A program made the position numbers and the translations under genes. Below the pieces are notes generated by a model. That model was given only the letters and a program-made list of their open reading frames with translations, did not search any database and was not told the origin of the DNA. DNA of 64,000 nucleotides from Aeromonas taiwanensis (GTDB lineage Bacteria; Pseudomonadota; Gammaproteobacteria; Enterobacterales; Aeromonadaceae): contig NZ_CDDD01000101.1 of NCBI RefSeq assembly GCF_000820165.1, positions 186,001-250,000 on the forward strand. The letters run 5' to 3'. Shown one piece after another: positions 45,092-54,695 of the stretch. Position 1 is the stretch's first letter. Each line of letters starts with the position of its first letter.

Positions 45092-45838
45092 TCAGCGGCG
45101 GCTGATGTGCAGCGGGCCGAAGGTCTGGGCCACCGGCATGATCTCGATGCTGTTGATGTTGACGTGAGCAGGCAGCTCGCTGATCCAGCGCACGGTATTG
45201 GCGATGTCCTCCGGCTGGATGGCCTGCACCCCCTGGTAGACGGTGGCCGCCTTGGCATCATCCCCGTGGAAGCGCACGTTGGAGAACTCGGTACCGCCGC
45301 ACAGGCCGGGCTCCACGTTGGTGACGCGCACTGCGGTGCCCGCCAGATCGGCCCGCAGATTCAGGCTGAACTGCTTCACGAAGGCCTTGGTGGCACCGTA
45401 GACGTTGCCACCCGGATAGGGGTAGGTGCCGGCGATGGAGCCGATGTTGATGACGTGGCCGCGGTTGCGCGCCACCATGCCCGGCAGCAGCAGCCGGGTG
45501 ATCAGGGTGAGGCCGCTGACGTTGGTGGCGATCATCTGCTCCCAGTCCTCGAGATCTGCTTTATGGGCAGGCTCCAGCCCCAGGGCGAGACCTGCGTTGT
45601 TGACCAGCAGATCCACCTCGCGCCAGGCGGCCGGCAGCCCCTCGATGGCAGCGCGGGTGGCGGCCTTGTCCTGCACGTCGAACACCAGGGGCAGGAAGCT
45701 CTCCCCCAGCTCGTCGGCCAGGACGGCCAGACGCTCGGCGCGGCGACCCGTGCCGATCACCCGATGGCCGGCGCTCACCAGCAGACGGCTGATGGCCTCA
45801 CCAAAGCCGGACGAGGCGCCCGTTACCATTGCAATCAT
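45092..45838 (-). CDS. ydfG: YdfG-type short-chain dehydrogenase (3-hydroxy acid/malonic semialdehyde)
   Basis: A 248-residue NADP-dependent short-chain dehydrogenase. TGASSGFGEAI is the nucleotide-binding motif, TGRR marks NADP preference, NNAGLALG follows, and the catalytic Ser-Tyr-Lys are in INIGS and YGATKAF. The blocks GLALGLEPAHKADLEDWE and GGTEFSNVRFHGDD match E. coli YdfG, which oxidises 3-hydroxy acids and reduces malonic semialdehyde. ATG at 45838 has GGAGG 5 bases upstream. Confidence 0.93.
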   Translation of the reverse strand: MIAMVTGASSGFGEAISRLLVSAGHRVIGTGRRAERLAVLADELGESFLPLVFDVQDKAATRAAIEGLPAAWREVDLLVNNAGLALGLEPAHKADLEDWEQMIATNVSGLTLITRLLLPGMVARNRGHVINIGSIAGTYPYPGGNVYGATKAFVKQFSLNLRADLAGTAVRVTNVEPGLCGGTEFSNVRFHGDDAKAATVYQGVQAIQPEDIANTVRWISELPAHVNINSIEIMPVAQTFGPLHISRR

Positions 45839-45880
45839 GTGAACCTCCATTGTTGTTTGTCTTCTTTTAAAATCAGCACG

Positions 45881-46117
45881 TTATCTGTCGCGTTTCACCA
45901 GCTTTCGCCATGCAAAGGCCACCAGGTGCAGCAGGAAGAGGCCCGAGCCACCCAGCGCAAACAGCAGACCGGTCAGGGCGTTGACCGAGGTGTCGGCACC
46001 GCACCACCACCACACCAGCCAGCCGACTGCACCGATGAGAAAGGTCTGGCCAGCGCAGACCGGACAGCGCCCCAACTTGGCCCGGATGGCCGTGGCCAGG
46101 CAATCCTCGCAACTCAT
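45881..46117 (-). CDS. DUF3624 membrane protein
   Basis: A 78-residue protein with an N-terminal cytosolic cysteine motif (CEDC and CPVC, a possible zinc ribbon) followed by two membrane segments (about 25-40 and 48-68). This matches the DUF3624 family of Vibrio and Aeromonas; function unknown. AGGAG is 6 bases before the ATG, which overlaps the end of the GNAT gene by four bases, so the two are translationally coupled. Confidence 0.85.
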   Translation of the reverse strand: MSCEDCLATAIRAKLGRCPVCAGQTFLIGAVGWLVWWWCGADTSVNALTGLLFALGGSGLFLLHLVAFAWRKLVKRDR

Positions 46118-46587
46118 GATGGCTCCTGCCGCTCATCCCCCAGCGCCAGCACCAGGCGGTGCGCATGCTGGCCGGGCCCGTAATAATCGGGCAGCCGCAG
46201 CCTTGGGCGAAACCCCAGCCCGTGGTAGAGAGCCTGAGCCTCGGCGTTGGCGTCGGCGACTTCGAGGCGGATGGCCCCCCAGCCGGCCTCCCGCCCCTCC
46301 CGGATCACCTGCTCCAGCAGGCGGCGGGCCCAGCCCTGGCGGCGCACCGTCCAGCGGATGGCCAGGGTCTGGATGACGAGGCGATCCCAGCCCCTGTGCT
46401 CCAGCACGCTGAGGTAGCCCATCAGCTGGGCCTTGTCGTCCTGCAGGATCAGGGTGCGCCCTTTGGCCTGGCTGAGCAGATAGTGCCAACGGCTGCGACC
46501 GAAGGCGACCTCGGGGGGAAAGCAGTAGCGTTCCAGCTTCACGATGGCGCCCAGATCGTCGGTTCGGGCGGCGCGGACGGTCAACAC
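46114..46587 (-). CDS. GNAT-family N-acetyltransferase
   Basis: A 157-residue acetyltransferase with the acetyl-CoA binding motif in RRQGWARRLLEQ (about 81-92) and the C-terminal LYHGLGFRPRLRLPDYY, giving a RimI-like fold. Substrate unknown. Start is GTG with AAGGA 6 bases upstream. It leads a two-gene unit with DUF3624 and is divergent from an RLAN/ATP-grasp ligase gene, a pairing seen in peptide-modifying gene clusters. Confidence 0.87.
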   Translation of the reverse strand: MLTVRAARTDDLGAIVKLERYCFPPEVAFGRSRWHYLLSQAKGRTLILQDDKAQLMGYLSVLEHRGWDRLVIQTLAIRWTVRRQGWARRLLEQVIREGREAGWGAIRLEVADANAEAQALYHGLGFRPRLRLPDYYGPGQHAHRLVLALGDERQEPS

Positions 46588-46773
46588 GGGGAGTCCTTGT
46601 TCGGTTATTTATCCTCAGCACCAGAAATGCGACTTGTATCACAAGTTACCAAGGCAGAATATTAGGCACTGTAACCTCTTGTTTCCCCTCGCGCCATTGT
46701 CGTGCTTGTCGGTGCATCGAAGCCCACTGGGGATACTGCCGTTTCCGGCAGTCTGATCCGTGGAGCCCAAAAT

Positions 46774-48216
46774 ATGAGTACCTATGTCATCGTCGAGGAG
46801 CCGGGCGACTGGCCCTGCCCTGCCGACTACCTGCTGACCGCCCGCACCTACCTGCAGCACGGCCTGCCAACCACGGGCGGCCGTCCGCGCATCATCAACC
46901 TCTGCCGCAGTCTGGAGCACCTGAGCGCGGGCTACTACTGCTCCCTGCTGGCCCAGGCCCGTGGCCACCACTGCCTGCCGGGGTTGCAGGCCATCGGCCG
47001 GCTGCAACCCCAGCAGCCCCCCGCCAAGCTGTGGCGCAAGCTGCAGGGCTGGCTGAGCCAGCAGAGCGAGGACAGGATCCGGGTACGCGCCATCTTCGGC
47101 CAGTGCGAGCAGAGCGAGCTGGCGGGGCTCGCCCGCTACTACTACGGCCTGAGCCAGCTGCCGCTGCAGGAGCTGACCCTCAAGCGCGGTCGCCACGGCT
47201 GGTCGGTGCGCCAGCAGGAGAGCCTGTCACCGCTGGCGCTGAGCCAGAGCGAGCAGGCGTTGATGGTGCAGCACGCCCAGGCCCTGGTGGGTGTGGGCGA
47301 CGAGGAGCAGGCGGCACCGCGCTACCAGCTCGCCATCCTGGTGGATCAGGGGGACGGCCGCGCCAGCAGCGACGCCCTCGCCCTCGAGCGCTTCATCGAG
47401 GCCGCCGCCGCCCAGGGGATCCGGGCCGAGATCCTGGCCCCCTCCGCCATCGAGCGGCTGCCGGAGTTCGACACCCTGTGGCTGCGCGCCGAGACCGCGG
47501 TCGGCCACTATACCTTCGAGTTCGCCCGCCGTGCCGAGCAGCTCAAGATGCCGGTGATCGACAGCTCCCGGGCCATCCTGGCCTGCAGCAACAAGCTCTA
47601 CCTCTACGAGCTGATGGTGCGCAGCGACGTGCCCATGCCCCCCACCATGGTGGTGACCCGGCGCGGCCGCCAGCACGTGGACGAGCTGGTGCAGCGTCTC
47701 GGTCTGCCGCTGATGGTCAAGGTGCCCGACGGCGCCCAGGGGCGGGATCTCGCCATGGCAAGCGACGAGACCCAGCTCGCCCGCCTGCTGGACGAGGGGC
47801 TGGCGCGCTCCGCCCTGCTGCTGGTGCAGAGCCGGATCCCCGCCGAGTTCGACTGGCGCATCGGCTTTCTCGACGGCTCCCCCCTGTTCGCCTGCCGCCG
47901 CTACCGACCCGAGCCCGGCAACCGCATCCGCCGCCGCAAGCACCCTCTCGACATGAGCCGGATAGAGGCGCTGCCCCTCACCGAAGTGCCGGAGCGGGTG
48001 CTGCAGACCGCCCGCCGCGCCGTCCACCAGCTCGGCAACGGCCTGTTCGGGGTGGATCTGCGCCAGCAGGGGCAGGGCTGCGTGCTGCTGGAGATCATCG
48101 ACAACCCCTGGATCCGGGGGGATGTGGAGGACAGGGAGGCGAAGGATCTCTACGATCGCCTCGCCCGGGCCTTCCGCCAGCGGCTGGAGAACCGGGGCCA
48201 GAGCGCGATCGCCTGA
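46774..48216 (+). CDS. RimK-like ATP-grasp ligase with N-terminal RLAN domain
   Basis: A 480-residue cytosolic protein. Residues 1-160 look like the RLAN domain found before some RimK-type ligases; residues about 190-470 are an ATP-grasp ligase with LMVKVPDGAQGRDLA (nucleotide-binding loop), DWRIGFLDG and GVDLRQQG ... LLEIIDNPW (metal-binding end). Such ligases add amino acids to a carboxyl group of a peptide, protein or small molecule; the target is unknown. ATG at 46774 has GGAG 9 bases upstream. The divergent GNAT gene is a plausible partner. Confidence 0.82.
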   Translation: MSTYVIVEEPGDWPCPADYLLTARTYLQHGLPTTGGRPRIINLCRSLEHLSAGYYCSLLAQARGHHCLPGLQAIGRLQPQQPPAKLWRKLQGWLSQQSEDRIRVRAIFGQCEQSELAGLARYYYGLSQLPLQELTLKRGRHGWSVRQQESLSPLALSQSEQALMVQHAQALVGVGDEEQAAPRYQLAILVDQGDGRASSDALALERFIEAAAAQGIRAEILAPSAIERLPEFDTLWLRAETAVGHYTFEFARRAEQLKMPVIDSSRAILACSNKLYLYELMVRSDVPMPPTMVVTRRGRQHVDELVQRLGLPLMVKVPDGAQGRDLAMASDETQLARLLDEGLARSALLLVQSRIPAEFDWRIGFLDGSPLFACRRYRPEPGNRIRRRKHPLDMSRIEALPLTEVPERVLQTARRAVHQLGNGLFGVDLRQQGQGCVLLEIIDNPWIRGDVEDREAKDLYDRLARAFRQRLENRGQSAIA

Positions 48217-48222
48217 ACTTGC

Positions 48223-48249
48223 AAAAAGGGCCCCGCAAGGGACCCTTTT
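48223..48249 (+). terminator. Probable terminator of the ATP-grasp gene
   Basis: AAAAGGG(CCC) pairs imperfectly with GGGACCCTTTT across a GCAA-containing loop six bases after the stop; it may also serve the convergent amylase gene. Confidence 0.6.
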
Positions 48250-48276
48250 GTCATTGCGCGGGTAACGGCCGCAGCG

Positions 48277-49893
48277 TCATTGCAGCAACAGGAAGCGGCC
48301 GGTGAGCGGGGGCAGCGTCACCGTCAGGCTGCTGCCGCCGATGGCCAGGCGCTCGCCGCTCTGCAGATCCACCAGGGCGCTGCCGCTGCGCAGCTTGCCC
48401 GCCGGCAGGGCATAGCTCTGGGGCGTGCTGGAGACGTTGAGCAGGTAGACTATCTGCTCGCCCGCCGTCTGCTTGATGTCGCCGTAGACGCTGCCCTCCG
48501 CCACCAGCTTGACCCGCTCCCCCTGATAGAGGGCGGGATGCTTGGCGCGCAGGGCCAGCAGATCGCCGAGCCACTGCTTCAGCTCGCTCTGCTCAGTGTT
48601 CGGCACGAAGCCGGTCACGCCAGGCACCTTGCCGTCGCTGCGGGCCACGTGATCGTCACAGAGCCCCTGGGCCGCACAATCGCCCCCCACCTGCTTGGCA
48701 AAGCCCGGTACCTCGTCGCCGAACTCCTCGCCATAGTAGAGGGTGATGGGGCCGGAGCGGGCCGCCAGGAAGCTGAAGGCCGCCTTGTGGCGCTGCCAGT
48801 AGTCCTCCGGGTTGAAGTTGCCGCGCTCCAGCAGATCGCCGAAACGCACCAGATCGTGGTTGCCCAGCATCAGGTTCGGCATGGCGTGGTCCGGGTAGTT
48901 CTCCACCTTGTTCCAGCTGGCGTCGAGCACGCCGGCCCCTTGCCCGCCCTTGCCAGACTCCTCCACCGCCAGCGCCTGCACCAGGCCGTAGCGCAGCGGG
49001 AAGTCGAACGCCGAGGAGAGCGCCGGGTTATCGCTGCTGCCATAGGCCTGGGCCCGGATCTCGTCGGCCCCCTTCCACACCTCCCCCACCAGGTAGCCCA
49101 GGGTACCCCACTGCTGGCCGGCGGCCTTGCGCGCCGCGCTCGCCCGCTCCACCTCGCTGCGGATGGCGCGCCACTCAATGAGGCCGAGCTGATAGGCCTG
49201 GTCGAGGCGCCAGCCATCGATACCGTACTGCTCGACCCAGTGACGGGCCACCTCCTTGAAGTAAGCGAGGCTCTCGGGCTGGCCGTAGTCCACCAGCTGA
49301 CCGGGATAACCGGCCCCGCCACTCTTGAGGGCGGGCAGGCGCCCCTCGGGGGAGGGCTTGCTCACCCCCACCTTGCCCACGTGGCCGAACACCCCGTCGA
49401 GGAAGACATAGAGGCCGCGCTGGTGGGCCGCGTCCACCAGTTTCTTGAGCAGGGCGTTGCTGCCGAAATTGGGGTCCACGTTGAAGAAGTCGCAGGCGAA
49501 GTAGCCGGTGGCGTCCAGCCTGTCGTCCCCGCCCTGACCGGCGCAGGAGTCGAACACCGGGGTCAGCCAGATGGCGTTGACGTTGAGGCTCTTGATGTGG
49601 TCGAGGCTGTCGATGATCCCCTGCAGATCGCCGTTGTGGCGGGAGGGGCCGTAGCTGACGCCGTAGTTGGCGCTGCCGTCGCCGTCGACGAAGGACTCCA
49701 CCATCACCTGGTAGGTGCGCAGGTTGCAGGCCGGCTGATCATCGCCGTAGCAGGCGCGGGCCGCAGCCGGGGGGGCAGGATTGACCACCGGCGGCGCGGT
49801 CTCGGTGCTGGCACCACCGCCTCCGCTGCCGCAAGCCGTCAGTAACAGGGCGGCCCCGATCAGGCCGCCACGACGCAACGTTCCTTGTTTCAT
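48277..49893 (-). CDS. GH13 alpha-amylase family lipoprotein
   Basis: A 538-residue glycoside hydrolase family 13 protein. The signal peptide ends with a lipobox (LLTAC, lipidated Cys21), then a Gly/Ser/Pro linker. The catalytic triad is intact: nucleophile Asp231 in GWRLDQA, acid/base Glu271 in YLVGEVW and Asp347 in LGNHDLVRF. An all-beta C-terminal domain ends the protein. It probably acts on alpha-glucans or maltodextrins at the outer membrane. ATG at 49893 follows GGGA at 8 bases. Confidence 0.9.
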   Translation of the reverse strand: MKQGTLRRGGLIGAALLLTACGSGGGGASTETAPPVVNPAPPAAARACYGDDQPACNLRTYQVMVESFVDGDGSANYGVSYGPSRHNGDLQGIIDSLDHIKSLNVNAIWLTPVFDSCAGQGGDDRLDATGYFACDFFNVDPNFGSNALLKKLVDAAHQRGLYVFLDGVFGHVGKVGVSKPSPEGRLPALKSGGAGYPGQLVDYGQPESLAYFKEVARHWVEQYGIDGWRLDQAYQLGLIEWRAIRSEVERASAARKAAGQQWGTLGYLVGEVWKGADEIRAQAYGSSDNPALSSAFDFPLRYGLVQALAVEESGKGGQGAGVLDASWNKVENYPDHAMPNLMLGNHDLVRFGDLLERGNFNPEDYWQRHKAAFSFLAARSGPITLYYGEEFGDEVPGFAKQVGGDCAAQGLCDDHVARSDGKVPGVTGFVPNTEQSELKQWLGDLLALRAKHPALYQGERVKLVAEGSVYGDIKQTAGEQIVYLLNVSSTPQSYALPAGKLRSGSALVDLQSGERLAIGGSSLTVTLPPLTGRFLLLQ

Positions 49894-50017
49894 TGTTATG
49901 TTCCCGCTGTGGTGTTGCGGGCGCGAAAGGCGCCCCACTGGGGTCATGATAACGGTGAGACCAGAGCGGGTCTGTGACTGAAAACGTTACCTGACTCAAC
50001 GGGTTAGCACGTCGTTT

Positions 50018-50290
50018 TCAACGGCCTTGGCGATCGTTGAAGACCTCACGCTCGTCGATGGGAGTGATGAGGTGGTAAACCTCCTGGGCCGACAGGGTGC
50101 AGCCAGAGGGCCACTCCAGCTGGTGACGGCGGTTGATGAATACCCGGGCACAGCGCCGCTCCGAATCCAGCGCCGCGAACAGCTGCTGGGTCCGCCAGGG
50201 GGTCAGGTCCAGCGCCCCCGTGGTGCCGTCGGACAGCACCACGAACAGGCACCATCCCCGCAGATATTCCACATCGATAAAGACCGGCAT
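50018..50290 (-). CDS. DUF2442 family protein
   Basis: A 90-residue cytosolic protein whose core (FIDVEYLRGWCLFVVLSDG followed by LDLTPW) is the DUF2442 pattern; many DUF2442 genes sit near toxin-antitoxin loci, but no toxin is visible here. ATG at 50290 has GGAG 8 bases upstream. The frame continues to 50332 without a ribosome site. Monocistronic. Confidence 0.78.
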   Translation of the reverse strand: MPVFIDVEYLRGWCLFVVLSDGTTGALDLTPWRTQQLFAALDSERRCARVFINRRHQLEWPSGCTLSAQEVYHLITPIDEREVFNDRQGR

Positions 50291-50546
50291 CCCTTCGGCT
50301 CCGATTGAGAAATTCGGCGCCATTATAGGCACAGCCGTTGCCTCGCTGTGCTGGCAGGATCACAGTTTTCCCAGCGTTTTATGCTCTCTTCAAACCCTGC
50401 TTCCGGTCACAAAAAATCATAAAACGTGCCAACTTCTCCATATATCCCCATTCCCATGCAACCTTTGCTCAGCCCCACGGTCATATTCCCGCACCATAAC
50501 AACAATGTGCCCGGGGAATGGGCGCAAACAGGTTTGCAGGAACAAT

Positions 50547-52511
50547 ATGACCACCATCAGACAATGGCTGGGACCGGTTTGGCCCATCGCCGTCTTTTCA
50601 TTGATCGCGCTCATCTCCCTGACCGTCAGCCGCCTTGGCCTCGGGCTCTGGCAACTGGAACGGGTGGATGCCGTCTCTGGCTGGCAGGAGATGCTGCTGC
50701 AAGGCATTCGCGTCGACGTCGCCACCCTCTGCTGGGTCTGGGGCGTGCCCGCCGTCTTGACCCAGTTGCTGGCCGGGCCCCACACGCCGGGGCGGCTCTG
50801 GATGCAGCTTATCCGGGTCTGGCTCACCCTGGGGCTCTGGCTGATGCTCTTTCTCGAGATCTCCACCCCCGCCTTCGTCACCGAGTATGGGGTGCGCCCC
50901 AACCGCCTCTATGTGGAGTACCTCATCTATCCGAAGGAGGTGCTCTCCATGCTGTGGGCAGGTCGCAAGGGAGAGCTGCTGCTGGCCGTGATCTTCAGCG
51001 GCGCCGTGCTGGGCGGTGGCTGGTGGCTGAGTGGCCGCCTGGTACGCGACCTCAGCTTCCCCCGCTGGTACTGGCGCCCCGCCTTCGCCCTGCTGATCCT
51101 CGCCGTCGGCTTTCTCGGCGCCCGCTCCAGTCTCGGCCACCGCGCCCTGAACCCGGCCATGGTGGCCTTTGCCGACGATCCCCTGGTCAACGCCCTCACC
51201 GTCAACTCCGCCTACTCCCTCTTCTTTGCCATCAAGCAGATGGGGGCCGAGGAGGACGCCAGCCAGTTTTACGGCAAGATGGCTGACCATCAGGTGCTGG
51301 AGATAGTCCGCGAGGAGAGCGGTCGCCCGCTCGGTGATTTCACCTCCGCCGAGCTGCCGAGCCAGACCTTCAACACGGCCAGCTACCAGGGCAAGCCCAA
51401 AAACCTGGTGATCCTGCTGCAAGAGAGCCTGGGGGCCCAGTTCGTCGGCTCCCTCGGCGGCCTGCCGCTCACCCCCAACATCGATGCGCTCTCCCGGCAG
51501 GGCTGGGCCTTCGAGCAACTCTACGCCACCGGTACCCGCTCGGTACGCGGCATCGAAGCGGTGCTCACCGGCTTCACGCCGACCCCGGCCCAGGCCGTGG
51601 TCAAGCTCGGCAAGAGCCAGACCAACTTCTTCACCATCGCCGACCTGCTCAAACGGCAAGGCTATGACACCAGCTTCATCTACGGCGGCGAGAGCCACTT
51701 CGACAACATGCGCAGCTTCTTCCTCGGCAACGGCTTCACCACCATCGTCGAGCAGAAGGACTTCAAGCACCCGGTGTTCGAAGGATCCTGGGGTGCCTCG
51801 GATGAAGATCTGATGGCCAAGGCCAACGACACCTTCGCGGCGCTGCACAAAGAGGGCAAACCCTTCTTCAGCCTGGTGTTCAGCTCCAGCAACCACGATC
51901 CCTTCGAATTCCCCGACAACCGCATCGCCCTGTACGAGCAGCCCAAGCAGACCCGCAACAACGCCGCCAAGTACGCGGACTACGCCGTCGGCGAGTTCTT
52001 CAAGAAGGCCAGGGCATCGGCATACTGGAAGGACACCCTGTTCCTGGTCATCGCCGATCACGACAGTCGGGTCGGGGGGGCCAGCCTGGTACCCATCCCC
52101 CGCTTCCACATCCCGGGCATCATCCTGGGGGACGGCATAGCGCCGAGAAAGGATCCTCGCATCGTCAGCCAGATCGACATGGCCCCGACCCTGCTCTCCC
52201 TGATGGGCATAAGTGCCGACTATCCGATGCTGGGCAAGGATCTCACCCGCATGCCCGCCGACTGGCCGGGGCGCGCCATCATGCAATACGACAAGAACTT
52301 CGCCCTGATGCGCGGAAAGGATGTGGTGATCCTGCAGCCCGAGCGAGCGCCGGAAGGCTTCATCTACGAGGATGCGACAGAGACGCTCACCCCGGCACCA
52401 CAACCGGGCACCATGAAGGATGCCGCTCTGGGGCTGGTCCTGTGGGGCAGCCTGGCCTATCAGCAGGGGCTCTACCGGACGGCACAGGACAGCAGACTGG
52501 CTCTCAACTGA
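50547..52511 (+). CDS. LtaS/OpgB-type membrane sulfatase (phosphoglycerol transferase family)
   Basis: A 654-residue inner-membrane protein with about five N-terminal membrane segments (to about residue 190) and a periplasmic sulfatase-fold domain. The catalytic threonine lies in YATGTRSVRGIEAVLTG, and metal-binding motifs follow in LVILLQESLGAQ, GGESHFDNMRSFF and VIADHDSRVG. The family transfers phosphoglycerol to glucans or glycolipids, or modifies lipid A with phosphoethanolamine; the exact substrate is not readable. ATG at 50547 has AGGA 6 bases upstream. Monocistronic. Confidence 0.88.
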   Translation: MTTIRQWLGPVWPIAVFSLIALISLTVSRLGLGLWQLERVDAVSGWQEMLLQGIRVDVATLCWVWGVPAVLTQLLAGPHTPGRLWMQLIRVWLTLGLWLMLFLEISTPAFVTEYGVRPNRLYVEYLIYPKEVLSMLWAGRKGELLLAVIFSGAVLGGGWWLSGRLVRDLSFPRWYWRPAFALLILAVGFLGARSSLGHRALNPAMVAFADDPLVNALTVNSAYSLFFAIKQMGAEEDASQFYGKMADHQVLEIVREESGRPLGDFTSAELPSQTFNTASYQGKPKNLVILLQESLGAQFVGSLGGLPLTPNIDALSRQGWAFEQLYATGTRSVRGIEAVLTGFTPTPAQAVVKLGKSQTNFFTIADLLKRQGYDTSFIYGGESHFDNMRSFFLGNGFTTIVEQKDFKHPVFEGSWGASDEDLMAKANDTFAALHKEGKPFFSLVFSSSNHDPFEFPDNRIALYEQPKQTRNNAAKYADYAVGEFFKKARASAYWKDTLFLVIADHDSRVGGASLVPIPRFHIPGIILGDGIAPRKDPRIVSQIDMAPTLLSLMGISADYPMLGKDLTRMPADWPGRAIMQYDKNFALMRGKDVVILQPERAPEGFIYEDATETLTPAPQPGTMKDAALGLVLWGSLAYQQGLYRTAQDSRLALN

Positions 52512-52523
52512 GGGTGCACCCAC

Positions 52524-52551
52524 AAAAAAACCGCCCTCGGGCGGTTTTTTT
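52524..52551. terminator. Bidirectional terminator
   Basis: ACCGCCC/GGGCGGT with a two-base loop sits between seven A and seven T residues, between the convergent sulfatase and AsnC genes. Confidence 0.9.
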
Positions 52552-52564
52552 CATTTCCCCTGGC

Positions 52565-53035
52565 TCAGCCGTGTGGGAAGCAGGGCAGGGAGCGGCTGAA
52601 TCTGTGCTCGAACACCAGGGAGGTCTCCAGGTGCACTACCTCTTCCCGGGAGGTGAAGTGATCGAACACGAAGTTGCGCAGGTGCTCGGTGTCGGAGACG
52701 CACAGGTGCACCAGGAAGTCGTCCTTGCCGCCCATGTGGAACAGGCTGATCACCTCGGGCAGTGCCAGGATGGCGTCGCGAAACGCGTCTATGATCTGGC
52801 GGCTGTGGCGTGCCAGCTGCAGGGAGACCATGGCCTGGATATGACCACCCAGCGCCTGATAATCCACCTCGCAGTGCGCCCCCTTGAGTACTCCGTCCTG
52901 CTGCAACTTGCGTACCCGCTCCAGGCAGGTGGAGGGCGCCACCCCGACCAGGGCCGCCAGATCCTTGTTGGTCATGCCCGCGTCGCGAAACAGATGGGCC
53001 AGGATGTCCAAGTCCAGTTGATCCAGGTTTCTCAT
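52565..53035 (-). CDS. Lrp/AsnC-family transcriptional regulator
   Basis: A 156-residue feast/famine regulator with an N-terminal helix-turn-helix (LDQLDLDILAHLF ... LVGVAPSTCLERVRKL) and a C-terminal RAM/AsnC ligand-binding domain (FHMGGKDDFLVHLCV). The effector is probably an amino acid but is unknown. ATG at 53035 has GGAG 5 bases upstream. It is divergent from a phosphatase gene, which could be its target. Confidence 0.9.
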   Translation of the reverse strand: MRNLDQLDLDILAHLFRDAGMTNKDLAALVGVAPSTCLERVRKLQQDGVLKGAHCEVDYQALGGHIQAMVSLQLARHSRQIIDAFRDAILALPEVISLFHMGGKDDFLVHLCVSDTEHLRNFVFDHFTSREEVVHLETSLVFEHRFSRSLPCFPHG

Positions 53036-53195
53036 CTTTACTCCTTGTCCTTGCATCGCTCGATTTTTTTAGACTCTGCCCGTAAACCGGGACGAACACA
53101 ACGCGCATTGACATCGCCACCGTCCCCCCTATGCTGTGCCGCACCCGCGCGGGGTGCCCCATCCCGCCGCTTTTCCGACGGCGAGGAGACGCCCC

Positions 53196-53714
53196 ATGCT
53201 CAGTGCCCACCCCTTCTGGAGCCTGGAGGTATTGCGCCTCGACGGGCAGCTCTTGCTCACCCCCTGCCCCGGCAGCCAGCAGGTCGCCCTGACCCGGGCC
53301 CTGGCCCAGCTGCAGCTGGCCGGGGCCGGCGGGGTGCTCACGCTGATGACGCAGGAGGAGCTGACCGCCCAGGGCCTCGCGGACCTGGGTCCCCAGGTGG
53401 ACGCCAGGGGCATGGCGTGGTTTCACCTGCCCATCGCGGACGACCAGGCCCCCGATGTCACCTTCGAACAGGCCTGGCCCCGGGTCTTGCCCGAGCTGCT
53501 CGCCCTGCTGCGGGAGGGGCGGCATCTGGTCATTCACTGCCACGGGGGGAGCGGGCGCACCGGGCTGGCGGCGGCTCTGCTGCTGATGGCCCAGGGACTG
53601 CCCCAGCAGGAGGCCATGGCCGTCATCCGGGCCAGGCGGCCACGGGCCTTCACCCTGGCCTGCCACCGCCACTGGCTCGACACCCGGGGACGAGGGCTGG
53701 CCGGGCTCGACTGA
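53196..53714 (+). CDS. Dual-specificity/cyclin-type protein phosphatase family
   Basis: A 172-residue cytosolic protein with the cysteine-phosphatase signature HCHGGSGRTG (CX5R, at about residues 114-123) and the general-acid aspartate loop upstream (PIADDQAPD). Such proteins dephosphorylate Tyr/Ser/Thr or phosphoinositide-like substrates; none is indicated here. ATG at 53196 is chosen with GAGGAG 8 bases upstream; the earlier in-frame ATG at 53136 overlaps the promoter region of the divergent regulator. Confidence 0.85.
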   Translation: MLSAHPFWSLEVLRLDGQLLLTPCPGSQQVALTRALAQLQLAGAGGVLTLMTQEELTAQGLADLGPQVDARGMAWFHLPIADDQAPDVTFEQAWPRVLPELLALLREGRHLVIHCHGGSGRTGLAAALLLMAQGLPQQEAMAVIRARRPRAFTLACHRHWLDTRGRGLAGLD

Positions 53715-53721
53715 CGGCGAC

Positions 53722-54669
53722 CTACCCCTTGGGTGGCTGGTAGGTGAATACCTTGCCGATGTCTTCCACCCTGTAGCTGGTCAGCTGATAGACGTAGTAG
53801 TTGAGCCAGTTGGAAAACAGCAGATGCCCGTGGCTGCGCCAGGTGGCGCGCGGGGTCTGGTTCGGGTCGTTGTCCGGGTAGTAGTTGACCGGCACCACAG
53901 GGGAGAGGCTGGCCGCCAGATCCCGCCGGTACTCCCCGTCAAGGGTCAGGGCGTCGTACTCCGGGTGGCCGGTGACGAACACCTGGCGACAGTCCTTGGT
54001 CGCCGCCAGATAGACGCCAGCCTCTTCCGATTCTGCGAAGATCTGCAGATCGGTGTGGGCACGGATGAGGTCCCCGTCGAACGCCGCATAGCGGGAGTGG
54101 GGCGCCACGAATTCATCGTCGAAACCGCGCAGCAGCGGCTCGTGCTCGTCGAGGCGGTGGTGGCGATAGACGCCGGAGAGCTTCTCGCCGTGGGTCTGCT
54201 TCTCCATGCCATACAAGGCTTTCAGCGCCGCCTGTACCGCCCAGCAGAGGAACAGGGTGGAGGTCACGTGCTGGTGGGACCACTCGATGATCTCGACGAT
54301 CCGCGGCCAGTAAATCACCTCCTCGAACTCCACCAGCCCGAGCGGCGCTCCCGTGATGATCATACCGTCGTAGTTGTTGCCCCGCACCTGCTCGAAGTCG
54401 TGATAGAAGTTCTCCAGGTGCGCCTGGGGCGTGTTCTTCGACTCCCGATCGTCGATGCGCAGCAGATCCACATCCACCTGCAACGGCGAGTTGGAGAGCA
54501 TCCGCATCAGCTGGATCTCGGTTTCTATCTTCTTGGGCATCAGGTTGAGGATGAGCACCCGCAGCGGACGGATGTTCTGGGTGACGGCCCGGGATTCCGT
54601 CATCACGAAGATGTTCTCCTGCCCCAGCACTTCGGCGGCGGGCAACTGGTCCGGGATCTTGATCGGCAT
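53722..54669 (-). CDS. metA: Homoserine O-succinyltransferase MetA
   Basis: A 315-residue glutamine-amidotransferase-like enzyme acylating homoserine, the first committed step of methionine synthesis. The catalytic residues align exactly: Cys142 in LFLCWAVQ, His235 and Glu237 in TGHPEYD. Residue 111 is Gly (GAPLG), the form reported for succinyl-CoA specificity, whereas acetyltransferases have Glu. Three met-box-like octamers lie just upstream, pointing to MetJ repression. Monocistronic. Confidence 0.96.
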   Translation of the reverse strand: MPIKIPDQLPAAEVLGQENIFVMTESRAVTQNIRPLRVLILNLMPKKIETEIQLMRMLSNSPLQVDVDLLRIDDRESKNTPQAHLENFYHDFEQVRGNNYDGMIITGAPLGLVEFEEVIYWPRIVEIIEWSHQHVTSTLFLCWAVQAALKALYGMEKQTHGEKLSGVYRHHRLDEHEPLLRGFDDEFVAPHSRYAAFDGDLIRAHTDLQIFAESEEAGVYLAATKDCRQVFVTGHPEYDALTLDGEYRRDLAASLSPVVPVNYYPDNDPNQTPRATWRSHGHLLFSNWLNYYVYQLTSYRVEDIGKVFTYQPPKG

Positions 54670-54695
54670 GCTGACTCCCTGTACTGCATCGGTAA

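Noticed and set aside
50018-50290. Toxin-antitoxin module at the DUF2442 gene
   Set aside because: DUF2442 often neighbours toxin genes, but no HigB/RelE-like or DUF4160 partner is adjacent on either side.
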